Shown: positions 35,730 to 45,818, numbered from the stretch's first letter. The stretch is 64,000 nucleotides of DNA from Flavisolibacter longurius (GCA_013327885.1 JABUMY010000003.1:124001-188000); one strand, 5' to 3'. Numbers and translations are program-made. Notes: generated by a model not told the origin, from the sequence alone.

Positions 35730-36707
35730 CTATTTTCCCGTCATGCTGTCCATCATTTTCATCACGGCTGCACCGTCTTCGGCTGAACAAGGGTTTTCTC
35801 TCTCCCCTAAAAAATGTGCAACAACCTGCTCAATCATGGGCTGCTGTACATGCGGCAGCGAGTCAAAGTCAAATTTCGTTTCTGCATCGCCGTTTTTCAG
35901 CACCAACCCATTCTGTGCAAACACAGAAAACCGCAGCGATCCCGCGGTGCCTATGATCTCGCAACTATCTTTTTTGTCCCCGGCGGTAAAACACCAGGCG
36001 CCGTTAAACAGAACGTCTCTGGGAAACTGCGCCTGACCAACCGTGGTATCGTCGGCATTGTACAGCCGCGAAGCATTCAGGGAAAAACCGGCAACCTTTT
36101 CGGGCCTGCCAAAAAAATAAAGCAGCAGGTCAAGCTGGTGCGGCGCCAGGTCGTAAAACAGCCCGCCGCCTGCAAACGCGGGGTCATACCGCCAGGCATC
36201 TTCCGTTTGGGTAATCATCTTATCCTGGTGTGGCTGCAGGCATTGCAGGGTTACGATCCTTGGGTCGCCGATAGCGCCTTCTGCCAGCAGCGACCTCACT
36301 TTTAAAAACAGGGGCTGCTGGCGGCGGTAATGCGCCACGCAAAGCTTTATGCCGGTATCTTTAGCGGCGGCTGCCATTTCTTCTGCTTCGCCAGCATGCA
36401 AGGCCATGGGTTTTTCCACGTACACCGGCTTGCCTGCATGCAGGGCTTGTAACGTATATTCCTTGTGAAACCGTGGCGGCGTGGCAATATAAATGGCATC
36501 GACCGCAGGATCTTTGATCAGGTCTTCGGCATTGCTGTACCACCTGTCTACGCAATGCCTTTTTGCATAATCGGCCGCCTTTTCGGCATTGCGCCGCATC
36601 ACTGCTACCAGCTTTGAATGCGGAACTTTTGAAAATGCCGGGCCGCTTTTTACTTCGGTTACATCGCCGCAACCAATAATGCCCCACTGAATGGTTTTTT
36701 CCTGCAT
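35730..36707 (-). CDS. Gfo/Idh/MocA family oxidoreductase
   Basis: A 325-residue NAD(P)-dependent sugar or polyol dehydrogenase-like enzyme. The Rossmann start is IQWGIIGCGDVTEVKSGPAF, then IYIATPPRFHKEYTLQALHAGKPVYVEKPMAL with the conserved EKP lysine, and a C-terminal alpha/beta domain (DLAPHQLDLLLYFFG). The ATG at 36707 (MQEKTIQ) is chosen; an ATG at 36782 adds 25 residues without support. The substrate is not readable. It is divergent from the esterase gene. Confidence 0.93.
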   Translation of the reverse strand: MQEKTIQWGIIGCGDVTEVKSGPAFSKVPHSKLVAVMRRNAEKAADYAKRHCVDRWYSNAEDLIKDPAVDAIYIATPPRFHKEYTLQALHAGKPVYVEKPMALHAGEAEEMAAAAKDTGIKLCVAHYRRQQPLFLKVRSLLAEGAIGDPRIVTLQCLQPHQDKMITQTEDAWRYDPAFAGGGLFYDLAPHQLDLLLYFFGRPEKVAGFSLNASRLYNADDTTVGQAQFPRDVLFNGAWCFTAGDKKDSCEIIGTAGSLRFSVFAQNGLVLKNGDAETKFDFDSLPHVQQPMIEQVVAHFLGERENPCSAEDGAAVMKMMDSMTGK

Positions 36708-36829
36708 AAGGACTAAAGATAGGGTGGGTGGAAATGTGATAGTAGGATATTGAGATATTGCGACATTGTTTTTATTCGCCAACTACAAAGCTTTGCCAAC
36801 GGAAAGGGTTTTATCTTCCGCCAATAATA

Positions 36830-37948
36830 ATGGTGATGTTTATGCTTGCAGATTTACGAATGATTTTGATTGCCGGTTTTTTTGTGTTGACCGGTTGTAT
36901 GAGCACACAAAAAACAGTTGTTACAAAAGAGGGCAATGTGCTTTCTGCAGCCGACCTCAAACCCTTTGGCCGTACCGTTTTGCAGGCCGAAGGGCTTTCG
37001 CTGGTAAGTTCCGCTTCTCACGTTGGCTTTCGCTTCGAGGGAAGAGAATGCCGCATTTTGGTGTCACTGCCATCCTGGCTGCCTCACAATTACCTGCAAT
37101 ACGAATTGGATGGCCAATACATGGGGCGTTTGAAAGTATCGGCAAAGGATACTGCGGTATGGATCTTTGCCGGGAATGAAGGCCCTCACACCGTTTGGCT
37201 GTACAAAGCCACAGAGGCACATACCGGTCCAGTTTTCATCCAGCGTATCGAAGCAAAAAACGTCACCGCCCTGCAGCGGCCTTCCGCTCCGCTGATCGAG
37301 TTTATCGGCAACAGCATAACCTGCGGCGCTGCGGCCGATCCATCGGAAGTGCCCTGCGGTACCGGTGTGTACCACGACCAGCACAATGCCTACCTGGCTT
37401 ATGGTCCGCGGGTAGCAAGAGCATTGGGTGCAAACTTCCTTCTCAGCAGTGTCAGCGGCATTGGCGTGTACCGCAACTGGAACAGCAATGGGCCCACGAT
37501 GCCGCAGGTTTATGAAAAAACAGATTTTCAGCAAGGCAGCAACCTGTCGTGGAATTTTGCCACCTATTCGCCGGCCATCGTTGCCATAGCCCTTGGCACC
37601 AATGATCTTAGCCGCGGTGATGGCAAGACAGAACGACCGCCTTTCGACAGTGCCCAATTCATCGGCAACTATATCAAATTTGTACAGCAGGTGCAGGGAA
37701 AATACCCGGCGGCTCAAGTTGTTTTGCTCAGCAGCCCTATGGCAAATGGTGCTGCACGGGAATTTTTGCAGGCTTGTTTAACGGCTGTAAAAGCAGGCGC
37801 AGATGCTGCGCAACCCCATAGCAAGCCGCTGGCGCTTTTCTTTTTCGAACCCATGCAGGCCAGTGGTTGCACCGGACATCCCAGCGTGGCAGAACACGGC
37901 CGCATGGCAGAGAGCTTGCTGCCATTTTTTCGAAAGCTGCTGCCATAA
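36830..37948 (+). CDS. Lipoprotein SGNH esterase, CE2-like
   Basis: About 372 residues with a lipoprotein signal (MILIAGFFVLTGC, so the mature start is the Cys). An N-terminal beta-sandwich of about 130 residues (GFRFEGRECRILVS..., YLQYELDGQYMGRL) is followed by an SGNH domain: EFIGNSITCGAA (catalytic Ser), ALGTNDLS, and the C-terminal SGCTGHPSVAEH with catalytic His. This layout matches carbohydrate esterase family 2 (acetylxylan/deacetylase). Several in-frame Met codons precede the signal; the start is uncertain by up to ten codons. It probably removes acetyl groups from plant polysaccharides at the outer membrane. Confidence 0.87.
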   Translation: MVMFMLADLRMILIAGFFVLTGCMSTQKTVVTKEGNVLSAADLKPFGRTVLQAEGLSLVSSASHVGFRFEGRECRILVSLPSWLPHNYLQYELDGQYMGRLKVSAKDTAVWIFAGNEGPHTVWLYKATEAHTGPVFIQRIEAKNVTALQRPSAPLIEFIGNSITCGAAADPSEVPCGTGVYHDQHNAYLAYGPRVARALGANFLLSSVSGIGVYRNWNSNGPTMPQVYEKTDFQQGSNLSWNFATYSPAIVAIALGTNDLSRGDGKTERPPFDSAQFIGNYIKFVQQVQGKYPAAQVVLLSSPMANGAAREFLQACLTAVKAGADAAQPHSKPLALFFFEPMQASGCTGHPSVAEHGRMAESLLPFFRKLLP

Positions 37949-38053
37949 TCTGTTGCCTTTCCCTTTTGGCACAATTGTGTGGCCTTTGTCGGAAATTCAG
38001 CACAAAGGGCAAGTGTTAAACGAATGCAAATGGCTGTTGCTGCTGTTGTGCTG

Positions 38054-38061
38054 AAAGGAGA
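38054..38061 (+). promoter_or_regulatory. Shine-Dalgarno site of the luciferase-like gene
   Basis: AAAGGAGA about 8 nt before ATG at 38069. Most genes of this window lack such a site, so it decides the start. Confidence 0.7.
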
Positions 38062-38068
38062 AAACACT

Positions 38069-39088
38069 ATGAGCAATCTATTATCACAAATACCTGTATC
38101 CGTTCTGGATCTTGCTACCATCGTGCACGGCGAAACCGCAGGCGATGCCTTTCGGCGCAGCCTTGCGTTGGCACAGGAAGCAGAAAAGAGTGGCTATACC
38201 CGTTACTGGTTTGCTGAACACCACAACATGGAAAGCGTGGCTTCGGCCGCAACAGCAGTCCTCATTGGTTATGTTGCCGGTGGCACAAAAACCATCCGTG
38301 TTGGCTCGGGCGGAATAATGCTGCCCAACCATGCGCCATTGATGGTGGCTGAGCAGTTTGGTACGCTGGCAGCCCTTTATCCGGATCGCATTGACCTTGG
38401 CCTTGGCCGTGCGCCGGGCACCGATCCTGTTACGTCATATGCCTTGCGGAGAAGCCTGAAAGGTGACGTGGATTCGTTCCCGAACGATGTGGTGGAGTTG
38501 ATCAATTACCTGGGTCCCAAAGACCCTGAAGCCAAAGTGCGGGCCATTCCCGGCGAAGATTCAAACATACCGGTCTGGCTCCTGGGCTCCAGCACCTACA
38601 GTGCGCAGTTGGCAGCTATGCTGGGATTACCCTTTGCTTTTGCCTCGCATTTTGCACCCACCAATCTTTACGATGCGCTGCAGATTTACAAGGATAATTT
38701 CAGGCCCTCCCAGTTTTTGCAAAGCCCCTACAGCATGGCGTGTGTGAACGTAATTGCGGCGGACACCGACGAAGAAGCCGAGGTGTTGGCCACCTCGTTC
38801 TACCAGATGGCACTTGGCATGATCCGCAACAAGCGGCAGGCCATGCAACCACCCATTCCAACCATGGAAGGTGTATGGAGCGATCCCGAAAGAGCGGCCG
38901 TGCAACACATGATGCATTATTCGTTTGTCGGCAGTGCCGAAACGGTGAAAAAGGAGCTGGAAGCTTTTGTAGGCTCAACCGGTATACAGGAACTCATGAT
39001 CACGTCGCATGTTTATGACCTGGAAGCAAAAAAAGCCTGTTACCGCCTGGTGGCGCCTTTTTTTAAGGCCAGCGAACTCACCGTGTAA
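38069..39088 (+). CDS. Luciferase-like flavin monooxygenase (LLM class)
   Basis: A 339-residue enzyme of the bacterial luciferase-like fold that uses reduced [82 protein letters not shown] are typical of the YhbW/LLM subgroup. The start ATG is preceded at a good distance by AAAGGAG, a rare Shine-Dalgarno here, which supports this start over upstream codons. Substrate unknown. Its end overlaps the convergent kinase gene by 11 bases. Confidence 0.93.
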   Translation: MSNLLSQIPVSVLDLATIVHGETAGDAFRRSLALAQEAEKSGYTRYWFAEHHNMESVASAATAVLIGYVAGGTKTIRVGSGGIMLPNHAPLMVAEQFGTLAALYPDRIDLGLGRAPGTDPVTSYALRRSLKGDVDSFPNDVVELINYLGPKDPEAKVRAIPGEDSNIPVWLLGSSTYSAQLAAMLGLPFAFASHFAPTNLYDALQIYKDNFRPSQFLQSPYSMACVNVIAADTDEEAEVLATSFYQMALGMIRNKRQAMQPPIPTMEGVWSDPERAAVQHMMHYSFVGSAETVKKELEAFVGSTGIQELMITSHVYDLEAKKACYRLVAPFFKASELTV

Positions 39089-41021
39089 GGCTGTTGCCGT
39101 TTTCGTGTGTGGCTTGCCGTGAGAGGCCGGGGTTTCGCTCAGGATCGTAGGGCAGGGTAAGAAAGAATGACGTTCCCTTGCCCGGTTCGCTGCTGACCGT
39201 AATCCAGCCGCCATGGCTTTCGATGATCTTTTTGCAAAGGGCCAGTCCAATGCCTGTACCGTCAAACCTGTCAACCGCATGCAGGCGCTGAAAGATGGAA
39301 AAAATCCGGTCGGCATATTTCTGTTCAAAGCCAATGCCGTTATCGCTGAAAATGATCTGTACATAGGCTCCGTCCCTGGGGCTCCCATCGGCTTGCGTTG
39401 CTTCTTCCGGCAGCGGCCGGGCACGGATGGTGATGTGCGGCGTTTTGTCGGTAAATTTTAGCGAATTGGTAAACAGGTTTAGAAAAAGCTGGCTTAGTTG
39501 CAAGGGAATTCCCTGGATAAGGGGAAGCCGGTCAGATTCGATGACCGCGCCTTTTTCTGCAAGACTCAATTCAAGATCGTCTTTTATCTGCTCCACAACC
39601 GCATTCAAATCCACTTCAGTAAACGAGGGCATATTGTTGTTGGAAAGACGGCTGTAATTCAGCACTTCCTTGATCAGCGATGTCATTCGCTCTGCCGACG
39701 AAGAGATCTTTTGCAGGTAACGTTTTTGTATCTCCGGGTTACTGGCATTGCGTTCGCTCAGGTCCGAAAAGGTCATGATCTTGCGCAGCGGTTCCTGCAG
39801 GTCGTGACTGGCCACATAGGCAAACTGCTCCAGGTCGCGGTTCGATTTTTCCAGCTCGGTGTTCAGTTGCTGCAGCTTTTCCTTGGCTTTCATAATGCTG
39901 GTGATCTCGTGGGCAATCACAAGCACACGGTCCACCTGATTGTCTTTGTCCCGCAGGGGAATAAAAAAGTTCTCAAACCAGGCATCCGTTATCTTCGAAC
40001 GGTAGGCTTCTACATGCACAAATTCACCCCTTACCGCACTGTTCAAATTGTGGTGGACAGCAGTATTCACCAGATTTGGAAAAATTTCCGTGAAATTCCG
40101 GCCGATCACGTCTTCCCGTTTTTTGTTATAAACCCTTAATGCTTGCGTGTTCAGCATCAGGTAATTCAGGTCTTTGTCATACACAACAATCACGTCAACC
40201 GAAGCGTCGATAATGGTCTGTATAAATTCATTTTGTTCGGTCAGGGCATAGTTGGCCTGCTGCAGCTCCCAGGTCCGCATCACGATCTTTTCTTCCAGGG
40301 TTGCGTTCAGCGACCGGATCTCGTCATTCTGTCGTTCGATCTGCGTTAGCATGCTATTCAGCGATTCGGTAAGGGCACCAATTTCGTCGTTGCTCTTTTT
40401 TTCGGCCCGAACAGAATAGTCCTTCCGGTTTGATACCTGCTGGGCAATGCCGGCTAGGTAAAGGATCGGCTCTGTTACACTTCGCTGCAGGCGCCTCGAA
40501 AAAAGGTAGGTCAGCAGGAAAACAACCACGAAAAAACAAACGGCAGCAATACCAAATACGGCAAAGCGGTTGTACACCGTCTGCATGTCGGCTTTGAGAA
40601 ATAATGTGCCAACACGCTTGCCATCTTCCATCACCGATTCATATCCGGTAATAAAGCTTCCTTCAAGGTGGTAGCTGCTGTCTTGGGGACCAACCGGTAG
40701 GTCACCGGCCTGTAACGAGTCCGGGTAGGAAGCCAACATAGCTCCTTTCCGGTCATACAGCGCAGCGGCAACAATATTTTTGTGTGCCTTCAAGGCAAGC
40801 AGAGTTTGTTCTCCGGCATCTTTATCTCCGAACATTACCGCGGCCGAACTATTAAAAGCTGTTATCCTTCCAAGCGTGGCAAGTTCGTTCCGCGAAATAT
40901 TTCGGTAGGTAATAAATTCATAAATAAAAAATGCAATACAGGCCACAAGCAGGGCAGTGCCGCAGATGAGTAGTATCATCCGCATCAGCTTTGCCTGTAT
41001 AGATTGCAACATTGGTTTCAT
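39078..41021 (-). CDS. Sensor histidine kinase with CHASE8-like sensor, HAMP and PAS
   Basis: A 647-residue inner-membrane kinase. TM1 is about 14-35; the periplasmic part has [35 protein letters not shown], as in CHASE8 sensors; TM2 is about 155-177. A HAMP follows, then a coiled coil, a PAS domain ([20 protein letters not shown]...), HisKA with the phospho-His in ASHDLQEP (about 405), and an ATPase with [16 protein letters not shown] and [12 protein letters not shown]. It is the last gene of the operon TonB receptor-yfiR-kinase, 2 nt after yfiR. In pseudomonads YfiR inhibits YfiN, which carries CHASE8; here the output would be phosphotransfer instead of cyclic-di-GMP. No response regulator is adjacent. 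Confidence 0.92.
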   Translation of the reverse strand: MKPMLQSIQAKLMRMILLICGTALLVACIAFFIYEFITYRNISRNELATLGRITAFNSSAAVMFGDKDAGEQTLLALKAHKNIVAAALYDRKGAMLASYPDSLQAGDLPVGPQDSSYHLEGSFITGYESVMEDGKRVGTLFLKADMQTVYNRFAVFGIAAVCFFVVVFLLTYLFSRRLQRSVTEPILYLAGIAQQVSNRKDYSVRAEKKSNDEIGALTESLNSMLTQIERQNDEIRSLNATLEEKIVMRTWELQQANYALTEQNEFIQTIIDASVDVIVVYDKDLNYLMLNTQALRVYNKKREDVIGRNFTEIFPNLVNTAVHHNLNSAVRGEFVHVEAYRSKITDAWFENFFIPLRDKDNQVDRVLVIAHEITSIMKAKEKLQQLNTELEKSNRDLEQFAYVASHDLQEPLRKIMTFSDLSERNASNPEIQKRYLQKISSSAERMTSLIKEVLNYSRLSNNNMPSFTEVDLNAVVEQIKDDLELSLAEKGAVIESDRLPLIQGIPLQLSQLFLNLFTNSLKFTDKTPHITIRARPLPEEATQADGSPRDGAYVQIIFSDNGIGFEQKYADRIFSIFQRLHAVDRFDGTGIGLALCKKIIESHGGWITVSSEPGKGTSFFLTLPYDPERNPGLSRQATHENGNSLTR

Positions 41022-41023
41022 GG

Positions 41024-41587
41024 TTACTCTTCTATCACATTGGCCAGGCGCAGCAGCTTTGAGCTGATGTCGATGTTGGCCGCCCTGGCCGTTTTGGTAT
41101 TAATGTAAAAACGGATTTTGTTTTTGTCCAGGTAAAACCCGATCATGCCACCGGAGCGGACAAAGTTTTCCCTGTCGCCAACGGTAAGGATGGCGTTGCC
41201 GGCCAGTTCAGTCAGCACGTCACGCGGATTTTCTTTGTTGATAAAAAGAAGATGGCAGTTTCGCACCTCACCCGGTTCGGTATAATAGCGGATAACGATC
41301 TGGCGTCCCCTGACGGTTTCCTCTTCTACCACTTTTTCCAGGTACGTACCAAAAGGATTGCTTCCCAGCACGCCAATCACAAACGGACTGTTGGTGCCAG
41401 CAAACGCTTCGGGTGGCCAGGTAACAAACTGCGTGAAATTGTATAAAAAAACAGCCTTGACCTGGTTGATGGCAGAGGGTGGCGTTTGCGCTTTGCCTAC
41501 CACTGCCGCAACATGAAACAACAGTACTAAAACCAGTTTTTGCAAGGGCTTTCTGCAATTTTCGATATGGTAATGCTGGGCTCTCAA
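41024..41587 (-). CDS. YfiR-family periplasmic protein
   Basis: A 187-residue protein with a signal peptide (LVLVLLFHVAAVVGKAQ). The mature part has INQVKAVFLYNFTQFVTWPPEAF, IGVLGSNPFG, HLLFINKE, AILTVGDRENFVRSGGMIGFYLDKNKIRFYINTKTA, the standard YfiR (DUF4154) pattern. YfiR is a periplasmic regulator that binds the sensor of a partner protein. The gene overlaps the TonB receptor by 4 bases (ATGA) and is followed 2 nt later by the CHASE8-like kinase, so the three are translated together. Confidence 0.93.
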   Translation of the reverse strand: MRAQHYHIENCRKPLQKLVLVLLFHVAAVVGKAQTPPSAINQVKAVFLYNFTQFVTWPPEAFAGTNSPFVIGVLGSNPFGTYLEKVVEEETVRGRQIVIRYYTEPGEVRNCHLLFINKENPRDVLTELAGNAILTVGDRENFVRSGGMIGFYLDKNKIRFYINTKTARAANIDISSKLLRLANVIEE

Positions 41588-43545
41588 AACCGGGCACTGA
41601 TTTTAGCAAATACGCTTCGTGGAATGGGGATCATCCCATACTCGGTGTGTTGATTCCTTGTCAGGTTTTGGCCCACCACGGCAAGCTCCCAACCCTTGCT
41701 GGCCCAGGCCAGGCGGGTATCTACGGCAAGATAGGAGGGCACTTTCGGCGTGGCCGGCGTTTCGGGCAGCGGGTCAGTGTAACGGGCCACCACATCCAGT
41801 TGCAGGTTGGCGGGCAGGTCAAGGATCGACTGCAGCATGCCACGGTTGCGGGCATCGTTGGCCAGGAAATTCGGATTGAAGATGCTGCCTCTTTCTACTT
41901 CCAGGTCTTTTGCAAAAAACGTATAGCCGCCTCTCAGCCGCCAGCTTTTCAGCAATTGGTGATTGGCCTGCAGCTCTGCGCCCCACGATTGGCCTCTCGA
42001 TCCGTTTTGAATCTGGTAGGTCAATGTATTGGGGAGCTGCTCTACACTGTAAAGGTCCCTGTACACATTATAAAAGGTAGAAAGCGAAAGCGATGTTTTG
42101 GCTGTAGGTTGCAAGCGGTAGCCAACTTCGTAGGCCAACAGTTTTTCCGAAACAAAACCAGGGCCACCGGCAATGCTGGGTATTGTTGGCGGCTGTGGTG
42201 TGTAGGGTTGATAATAGTCTACATCCAGCCGGCTGGGTGTACGAACGGCTCTTGACACGGCAGCCCACACCGTGCTTTTGGGCATTTGCCAGGCCAGGCG
42301 GGCATTCGGCTGCCATTCCCAGTTGCTGTAAACGTTGTGCAGCAGCTTAGTGCCCAGTACCAGCCGCAGGCGATTGGTTAATGAAATCTCGTCCTGTACA
42401 AAGGCATCAAACAGATCAAGCCGTTTGTGCCGCGGCCGAAAGCCGGCGCCGGAACGGGGCTCGTAATCGGCATTGTCCTTTACATAACGGTAACCCGCAC
42501 CCCAAATTAAGGTGTGTCGCTTGCCAAGCCCAAAGCGGTGCTGGAAATCGGCGTCCACCGTATTCATTTGATCCGATGAAACCCTTGGAATATCGCCGCG
42601 GTAATACCGGTCGAAATAAACTTCCAGCGCCAGGCTGGAGCGGGGCGAATATTGTCTTGACCAGCGGGCCAACAGGTTTTGTCCGTTGAGCGGCGAATGG
42701 TTTCCCGCTGTTTTGCGCTTACCATCGTAATAACTTCCCTGCACCGTCAGGGCGTCCTTTGCCGACATTTCCCAATCCACTTTAAAGCCAACGTTTGTCA
42801 TTTGCCAGGCATCGTCATTGTGGTCGCCGGTGGGTAAGGTAGTGTTGTCGCGGTTGAAGTATTGCCCGTAAAGGCTGAACCATGCTTTTTTACCAAGCTG
42901 ACCACCATAGCGAAGCGAGGCCTTGTTGCGTACAAGGCTGCCCGCGGTGAAGGAGGCATATAGGCCTTGCGATGCTTTGGCAGTTTTGGTAATAATATTA
43001 ATGACGCCATTAACCGCATTGGCACCCCAAAGGGTTCCACCGGGACCGCTGACCACCTCGATCCGTTCGATGTCTTCCAGAATAAGGTTGTGTTGTTCCC
43101 ACAGCACACCGCCATATAGCGGGGTATACACCGAGCGGCCATCGATCATCACCAGCAGCTTGTTGGCAAAAATGTTGTTGAAGCCCCGGGCACTGATGAT
43201 CCAGGTGCTGGCATTTACCTGCGCCACCTGCAGATTGGGGGCCAGTCGCAGCACTTCGGCAAGGTGCGTGGCGCCGGAACGGCGAATGTCTTCGTTGGTG
43301 ATCACCTGGATGGCCGATGCCGCATCGGCTAATTTTTCCGGCGTGCGGGAAACCAGCGTTACCTCCAGGTTCATGAGCTCTTCTACCGAAAGGTTTTTAA
43401 GGTCGCGGGGCGAAAACACCGCCTGGCCTTTTGCCGGGTTGATTCCGGCCAGCAGGGAAGCAAGAAAAACCAGAGCGAAAGCTCTTCGCTTGACAACACC
43501 ACAAAACTGGCGAGAGGTGTAAATTATTTTTTGTTGCTTGTTCAT
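41584..43545 (-). CDS. TonB-dependent outer-membrane receptor
   Basis: A 653-residue receptor. After a signal peptide (ALVFLASLLAGINPAKGQ) comes FSPRDLKNLSVEELMNLEVTLVSRTPEKL, the short N-terminal segment found in many receptors next to YfiR or sensor genes. The plug has AIQVITNEDIRRSGATHLAEVLRLAP and GPGGTLWGANAVNGVINIITK; the barrel ends in FAKISARF with a terminal Phe. No carboxypeptidase-like repeat or SusD partner is present, so it is not a SusC-type receptor. An AGGAGG lies only 2 nt before the ATG, which is unusually close. Ligand unknown. Confidence 0.93.
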   Translation of the reverse strand: MNKQQKIIYTSRQFCGVVKRRAFALVFLASLLAGINPAKGQAVFSPRDLKNLSVEELMNLEVTLVSRTPEKLADAASAIQVITNEDIRRSGATHLAEVLRLAPNLQVAQVNASTWIISARGFNNIFANKLLVMIDGRSVYTPLYGGVLWEQHNLILEDIERIEVVSGPGGTLWGANAVNGVINIITKTAKASQGLYASFTAGSLVRNKASLRYGGQLGKKAWFSLYGQYFNRDNTTLPTGDHNDDAWQMTNVGFKVDWEMSAKDALTVQGSYYDGKRKTAGNHSPLNGQNLLARWSRQYSPRSSLALEVYFDRYYRGDIPRVSSDQMNTVDADFQHRFGLGKRHTLIWGAGYRYVKDNADYEPRSGAGFRPRHKRLDLFDAFVQDEISLTNRLRLVLGTKLLHNVYSNWEWQPNARLAWQMPKSTVWAAVSRAVRTPSRLDVDYYQPYTPQPPTIPSIAGGPGFVSEKLLAYEVGYRLQPTAKTSLSLSTFYNVYRDLYSVEQLPNTLTYQIQNGSRGQSWGAELQANHQLLKSWRLRGGYTFFAKDLEVERGSIFNPNFLANDARNRGMLQSILDLPANLQLDVVARYTDPLPETPATPKVPSYLAVDTRLAWASKGWELAVVGQNLTRNQHTEYGMIPIPRSVFAKISARF

Positions 43546-43876
43546 GGCCTCCTGTTTCCGTTGCGGTGAAAAAGAGATGCCATCTCCCTTGCGGTGACAA
43601 TTAAAAAATTACTTTGACAGGCTATGGTGCCTGCATAGGGTGCTGCAACGGCGGCTGACTGCCTGGAAAGATTGCGAAAGACTGTTGGTAGAAAATACAT
43701 GGATTTGGATTCAGGATTTCTTTTCGTTTTAGCTGATAGTTTATTAAAAATAGGGATAGAAAAGCTACGGTGTTTTTTTTGTTGAAAACAGTGTAGGCTA
43801 AAGGTTGCGCTGGCAGTTGAATGGTTCCTGTTTTTTCCCGGCAAAGATTTTAGGAGAATAGAAGCGGATGCTGCCT
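43546..43876. other. Divergent intergenic region TonB receptor / scoA
   Basis: A gap of about 400 bases up to the scoA start. It should hold the promoters of the receptor operon and of scoA. I looked for a cobalamin riboswitch upstream of the receptor and saw none of the conserved boxes. Confidence 0.5.
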
Positions 43877-43884
43877 TATGTTTG
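43877..43884 (+). promoter_or_regulatory. Possible -7 promoter box of scoA
   Basis: TATGTTTG matches the Bacteroidota -7 consensus TAnnTTTG exactly. No good -33 TTTG lies at the expected spacing, so support is partial. The predicted leader is about 55 nt. Confidence 0.35.
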
Positions 43885-43947
43885 TTCCTATCTTCCGGTG
43901 GGATTCTTTTTTCGTTTTGCGATTGTCTGCCGGTTAAAACAGGCTAT

Positions 43948-44652
43948 ATGAAAAAACTTTTTGCTTCCGCAAGCGAAGCGCTGCATGATGTTGCGGATGG
44001 CGCAACCCTGATGCTTGGCGGCTTTGGCCTTTGCGGCATCCCCGAAAATTCAATTACCGCCCTGCAGCAAATGGGTGTGAAAAATTTAACCTGTATCTCC
44101 AACAATGCCGGTGTAGATGATTTTGGGCTGGGCCTTCTCCTGCAGAACCGCCAGATCAAAAAAATGCTTTCTTCTTACGTGGGGGAAAATGCCGAGTTTG
44201 AACGGCAATTGCTTTCCGGCGAACTCGAAGTAGACCTGATTCCGCAGGGTACGCTGGCCACCCGCATTCAAATGGCGGCCATGGGCATCCCTGCGTTTTA
44301 CACCCCGGCTGGTTACGGCACCGAGGTAGCCGAAGGAAAAGAAGTGCGGGAATTTGGCGGCAAGCAATACCTGATGGAAACGGCCCTGCACGCCGATTTT
44401 GCCATTGTGAAAGCCTGGAAAGGTGACCCTTACGGGAACCTTGTTTTCCGGAAGACCACCCGCAATTTTTCCATGGCCATGGCAAAGGCTGGGACCATTA
44501 CCATTGCCGAAGTGGAAGAACTGGTGGCTCCCGGTGAGATCGATCCTGATGACGTACACGTAGCCAGTGTATACGTGCACCGCATCTTCCAGGGAAAAGA
44601 TTACGAAAAGCGCATCGAACGCCGCACCGTAAAGCTGTCAACCAACCCATAG
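43948..44652 (+). CDS. scoA: 3-oxoacid CoA-transferase subunit A
   Basis: A 234-residue alpha subunit. [21 protein letters not shown] and [19 protein letters not shown] carry the CoA-binding glycine loop; [32 protein letters not shown] and [22 protein letters not shown] follow. It moves CoA between succinyl-CoA and acetoacetate, working with subunit B. The ATG at 43948 (MKKLFAS) is preferred over 22 upstream codons. Subunit B starts 91 bases later, after a striking heptamer array. Confidence 0.95.
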   Translation: MKKLFASASEALHDVADGATLMLGGFGLCGIPENSITALQQMGVKNLTCISNNAGVDDFGLGLLLQNRQIKKMLSSYVGENAEFERQLLSGELEVDLIPQGTLATRIQMAAMGIPAFYTPAGYGTEVAEGKEVREFGGKQYLMETALHADFAIVKAWKGDPYGNLVFRKTTRNFSMAMAKAGTITIAEVEELVAPGEIDPDDVHVASVYVHRIFQGKDYEKRIERRTVKLSTNP

Positions 44653-44656
44653 GATG

Positions 44657-44740
44657 CAAACGACAAACGTCAAACGACAAACGTGAAACGGTAAACGAGA
44701 AACAGTAAACAGTAAACTTTAAACTGTAAACTTCAAACTG
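44657..44740 (+). repeat. Twelve-copy degenerate heptamer array between scoA and scoB
   Basis: Twelve units of nAAACnn in exact 7-nt register, from CAAACGA, CAAACGT at the left to TAAACTT, CAAACTG at the right, filling the spacer and ending 3 nt before the scoB ATG. The AAAC core is constant; the flanking bases drift. Confidence 0.9.
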
Positions 44741-44743
44741 ATC

Positions 44744-45409
44744 ATGGCTTTAGATAAATACGGCATTGCAAAACGCATTGCACAGGAATTACGGGATGGC
44801 ATGTACGTAAATCTCGGCATTGGCATTCCCACCCTTGTGTCGAACTATATTCCAAAAGGCATGTTTGTGATGCTGCAAAGCGAGAACGGCATGATGGGCA
44901 TGGGGCCTTACCCGCAGGAAGAGGAGATCGATGCAGACCTGATCAACGCCGGGAAAGAAACCGTTACAGTAGTTCCTGGCGGCGCTTTTTTTGATTCGGC
45001 CGAAAGCTTTGGCATGATCCGCGCCGGCAAGATCGACCTGACCGTGTTAGGCGCTATGGAAGTGTCGGAGAGGGGCGATATCGCCAACTGGAAGATTCCT
45101 GGTAAAATGGTAAAAGGCATGGGTGGTGCCATGGACCTCGTCGCATCGGCCCGCAACATTATTGTTGCGATGCAGCACACCAATCCCAAAGGCGAAAGCA
45201 AACTCTTACCCCAATGCACCCTGCCGCTGACAGGTGTTGGCTGTGTAAAAAAAGTGGTGACCGAACTGGCCGTCATCGATATTACGCCGGAGGGTTTCCT
45301 GCTGCGTGAACGGGCGCCGGGTGTTAGCGTCGAAGAGATTCGGCAAAAAACGGCCGGTACGCTCCTGGTGGATGGCGATGTGCCGGAAATGACGTTTGGG
45401 GAAAGTTGA
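44744..45409 (+). CDS. scoB: 3-oxoacid CoA-transferase subunit B
   Basis: A 221-residue beta subunit. [19 protein letters not shown] and then [13 protein letters not shown] hold the catalytic Glu (SENG); [30 protein letters not shown] and [12 protein letters not shown] are standard. With scoA it forms the full enzyme used for ketone-body or acetoacetate metabolism. The repeat array in the spacer may affect translation or mRNA stability; no Shine-Dalgarno is visible. Confidence 0.96.
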   Translation: MALDKYGIAKRIAQELRDGMYVNLGIGIPTLVSNYIPKGMFVMLQSENGMMGMGPYPQEEEIDADLINAGKETVTVVPGGAFFDSAESFGMIRAGKIDLTVLGAMEVSERGDIANWKIPGKMVKGMGGAMDLVASARNIIVAMQHTNPKGESKLLPQCTLPLTGVGCVKKVVTELAVIDITPEGFLLRERAPGVSVEEIRQKTAGTLLVDGDVPEMTFGES

Positions 45410-45563
45410 AAATCAGGGGTGCGAAGATTTGGTTAGCCAATGATTTCTCGCCAATTTGTGTAAAGTTTTATACAGGCCGGCCCTTGCCATTATAAACAGT
45501 TTCCTCTAAAACGGTTTGCGGCACTGGTTTTGTGCGATCATGGCTTTCAAACAACAAATGCTT

Positions 45564-45818
45564 ATGACAATCGAGCAGTTCAAGGCGCTGCCAAAAGACA
45601 TCCAACGCACCGTAGTCAAACACTACGGGGTTTTTCTTTTTGGCCGGTCAGGCGTTGGTGTGAACGTAATTCTTTACCAGGTAGAAGGGTTTTATGTAGA
45701 GATCTTTTTTGATGAACGAATGTCGGAGTGTACCCGCATCCGGTCTTTTTCGGATACGCGTCACCTTGAACCCTACCTGCGCATGGTAGATGTTTCGGAA
45801 GTGCAGATGCTGCTCTGA
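45564..45818 (+). CDS. Hypothetical protein
   Basis: An 84-residue cytosolic protein from MTIEQFKALPKDIQ, with a compact alpha-plus-beta look (GVFLFGRSGVGVNVILYQVEGFYVEIFFDE, then LEPYLRMVDVSEVQMLL). I believe similar short proteins occur in Chitinophagaceae but cannot name a family. Earlier in-frame starts at 45540 and 45558 are possible. Single gene with no clear partner. Confidence 0.6.
   Translation: MTIEQFKALPKDIQRTVVKHYGVFLFGRSGVGVNVILYQVEGFYVEIFFDERMSECTRIRSFSDTRHLEPYLRMVDVSEVQMLL

Noticed and set aside
43546-43947. Cobalamin riboswitch upstream of the TonB receptor
   Set aside because: None of the conserved riboswitch boxes could be found on the minus strand.
44657-44740. Possible CRISPR array
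   Set aside because: The unit is only 7 nt with no spacers, and no cas genes are in the window.
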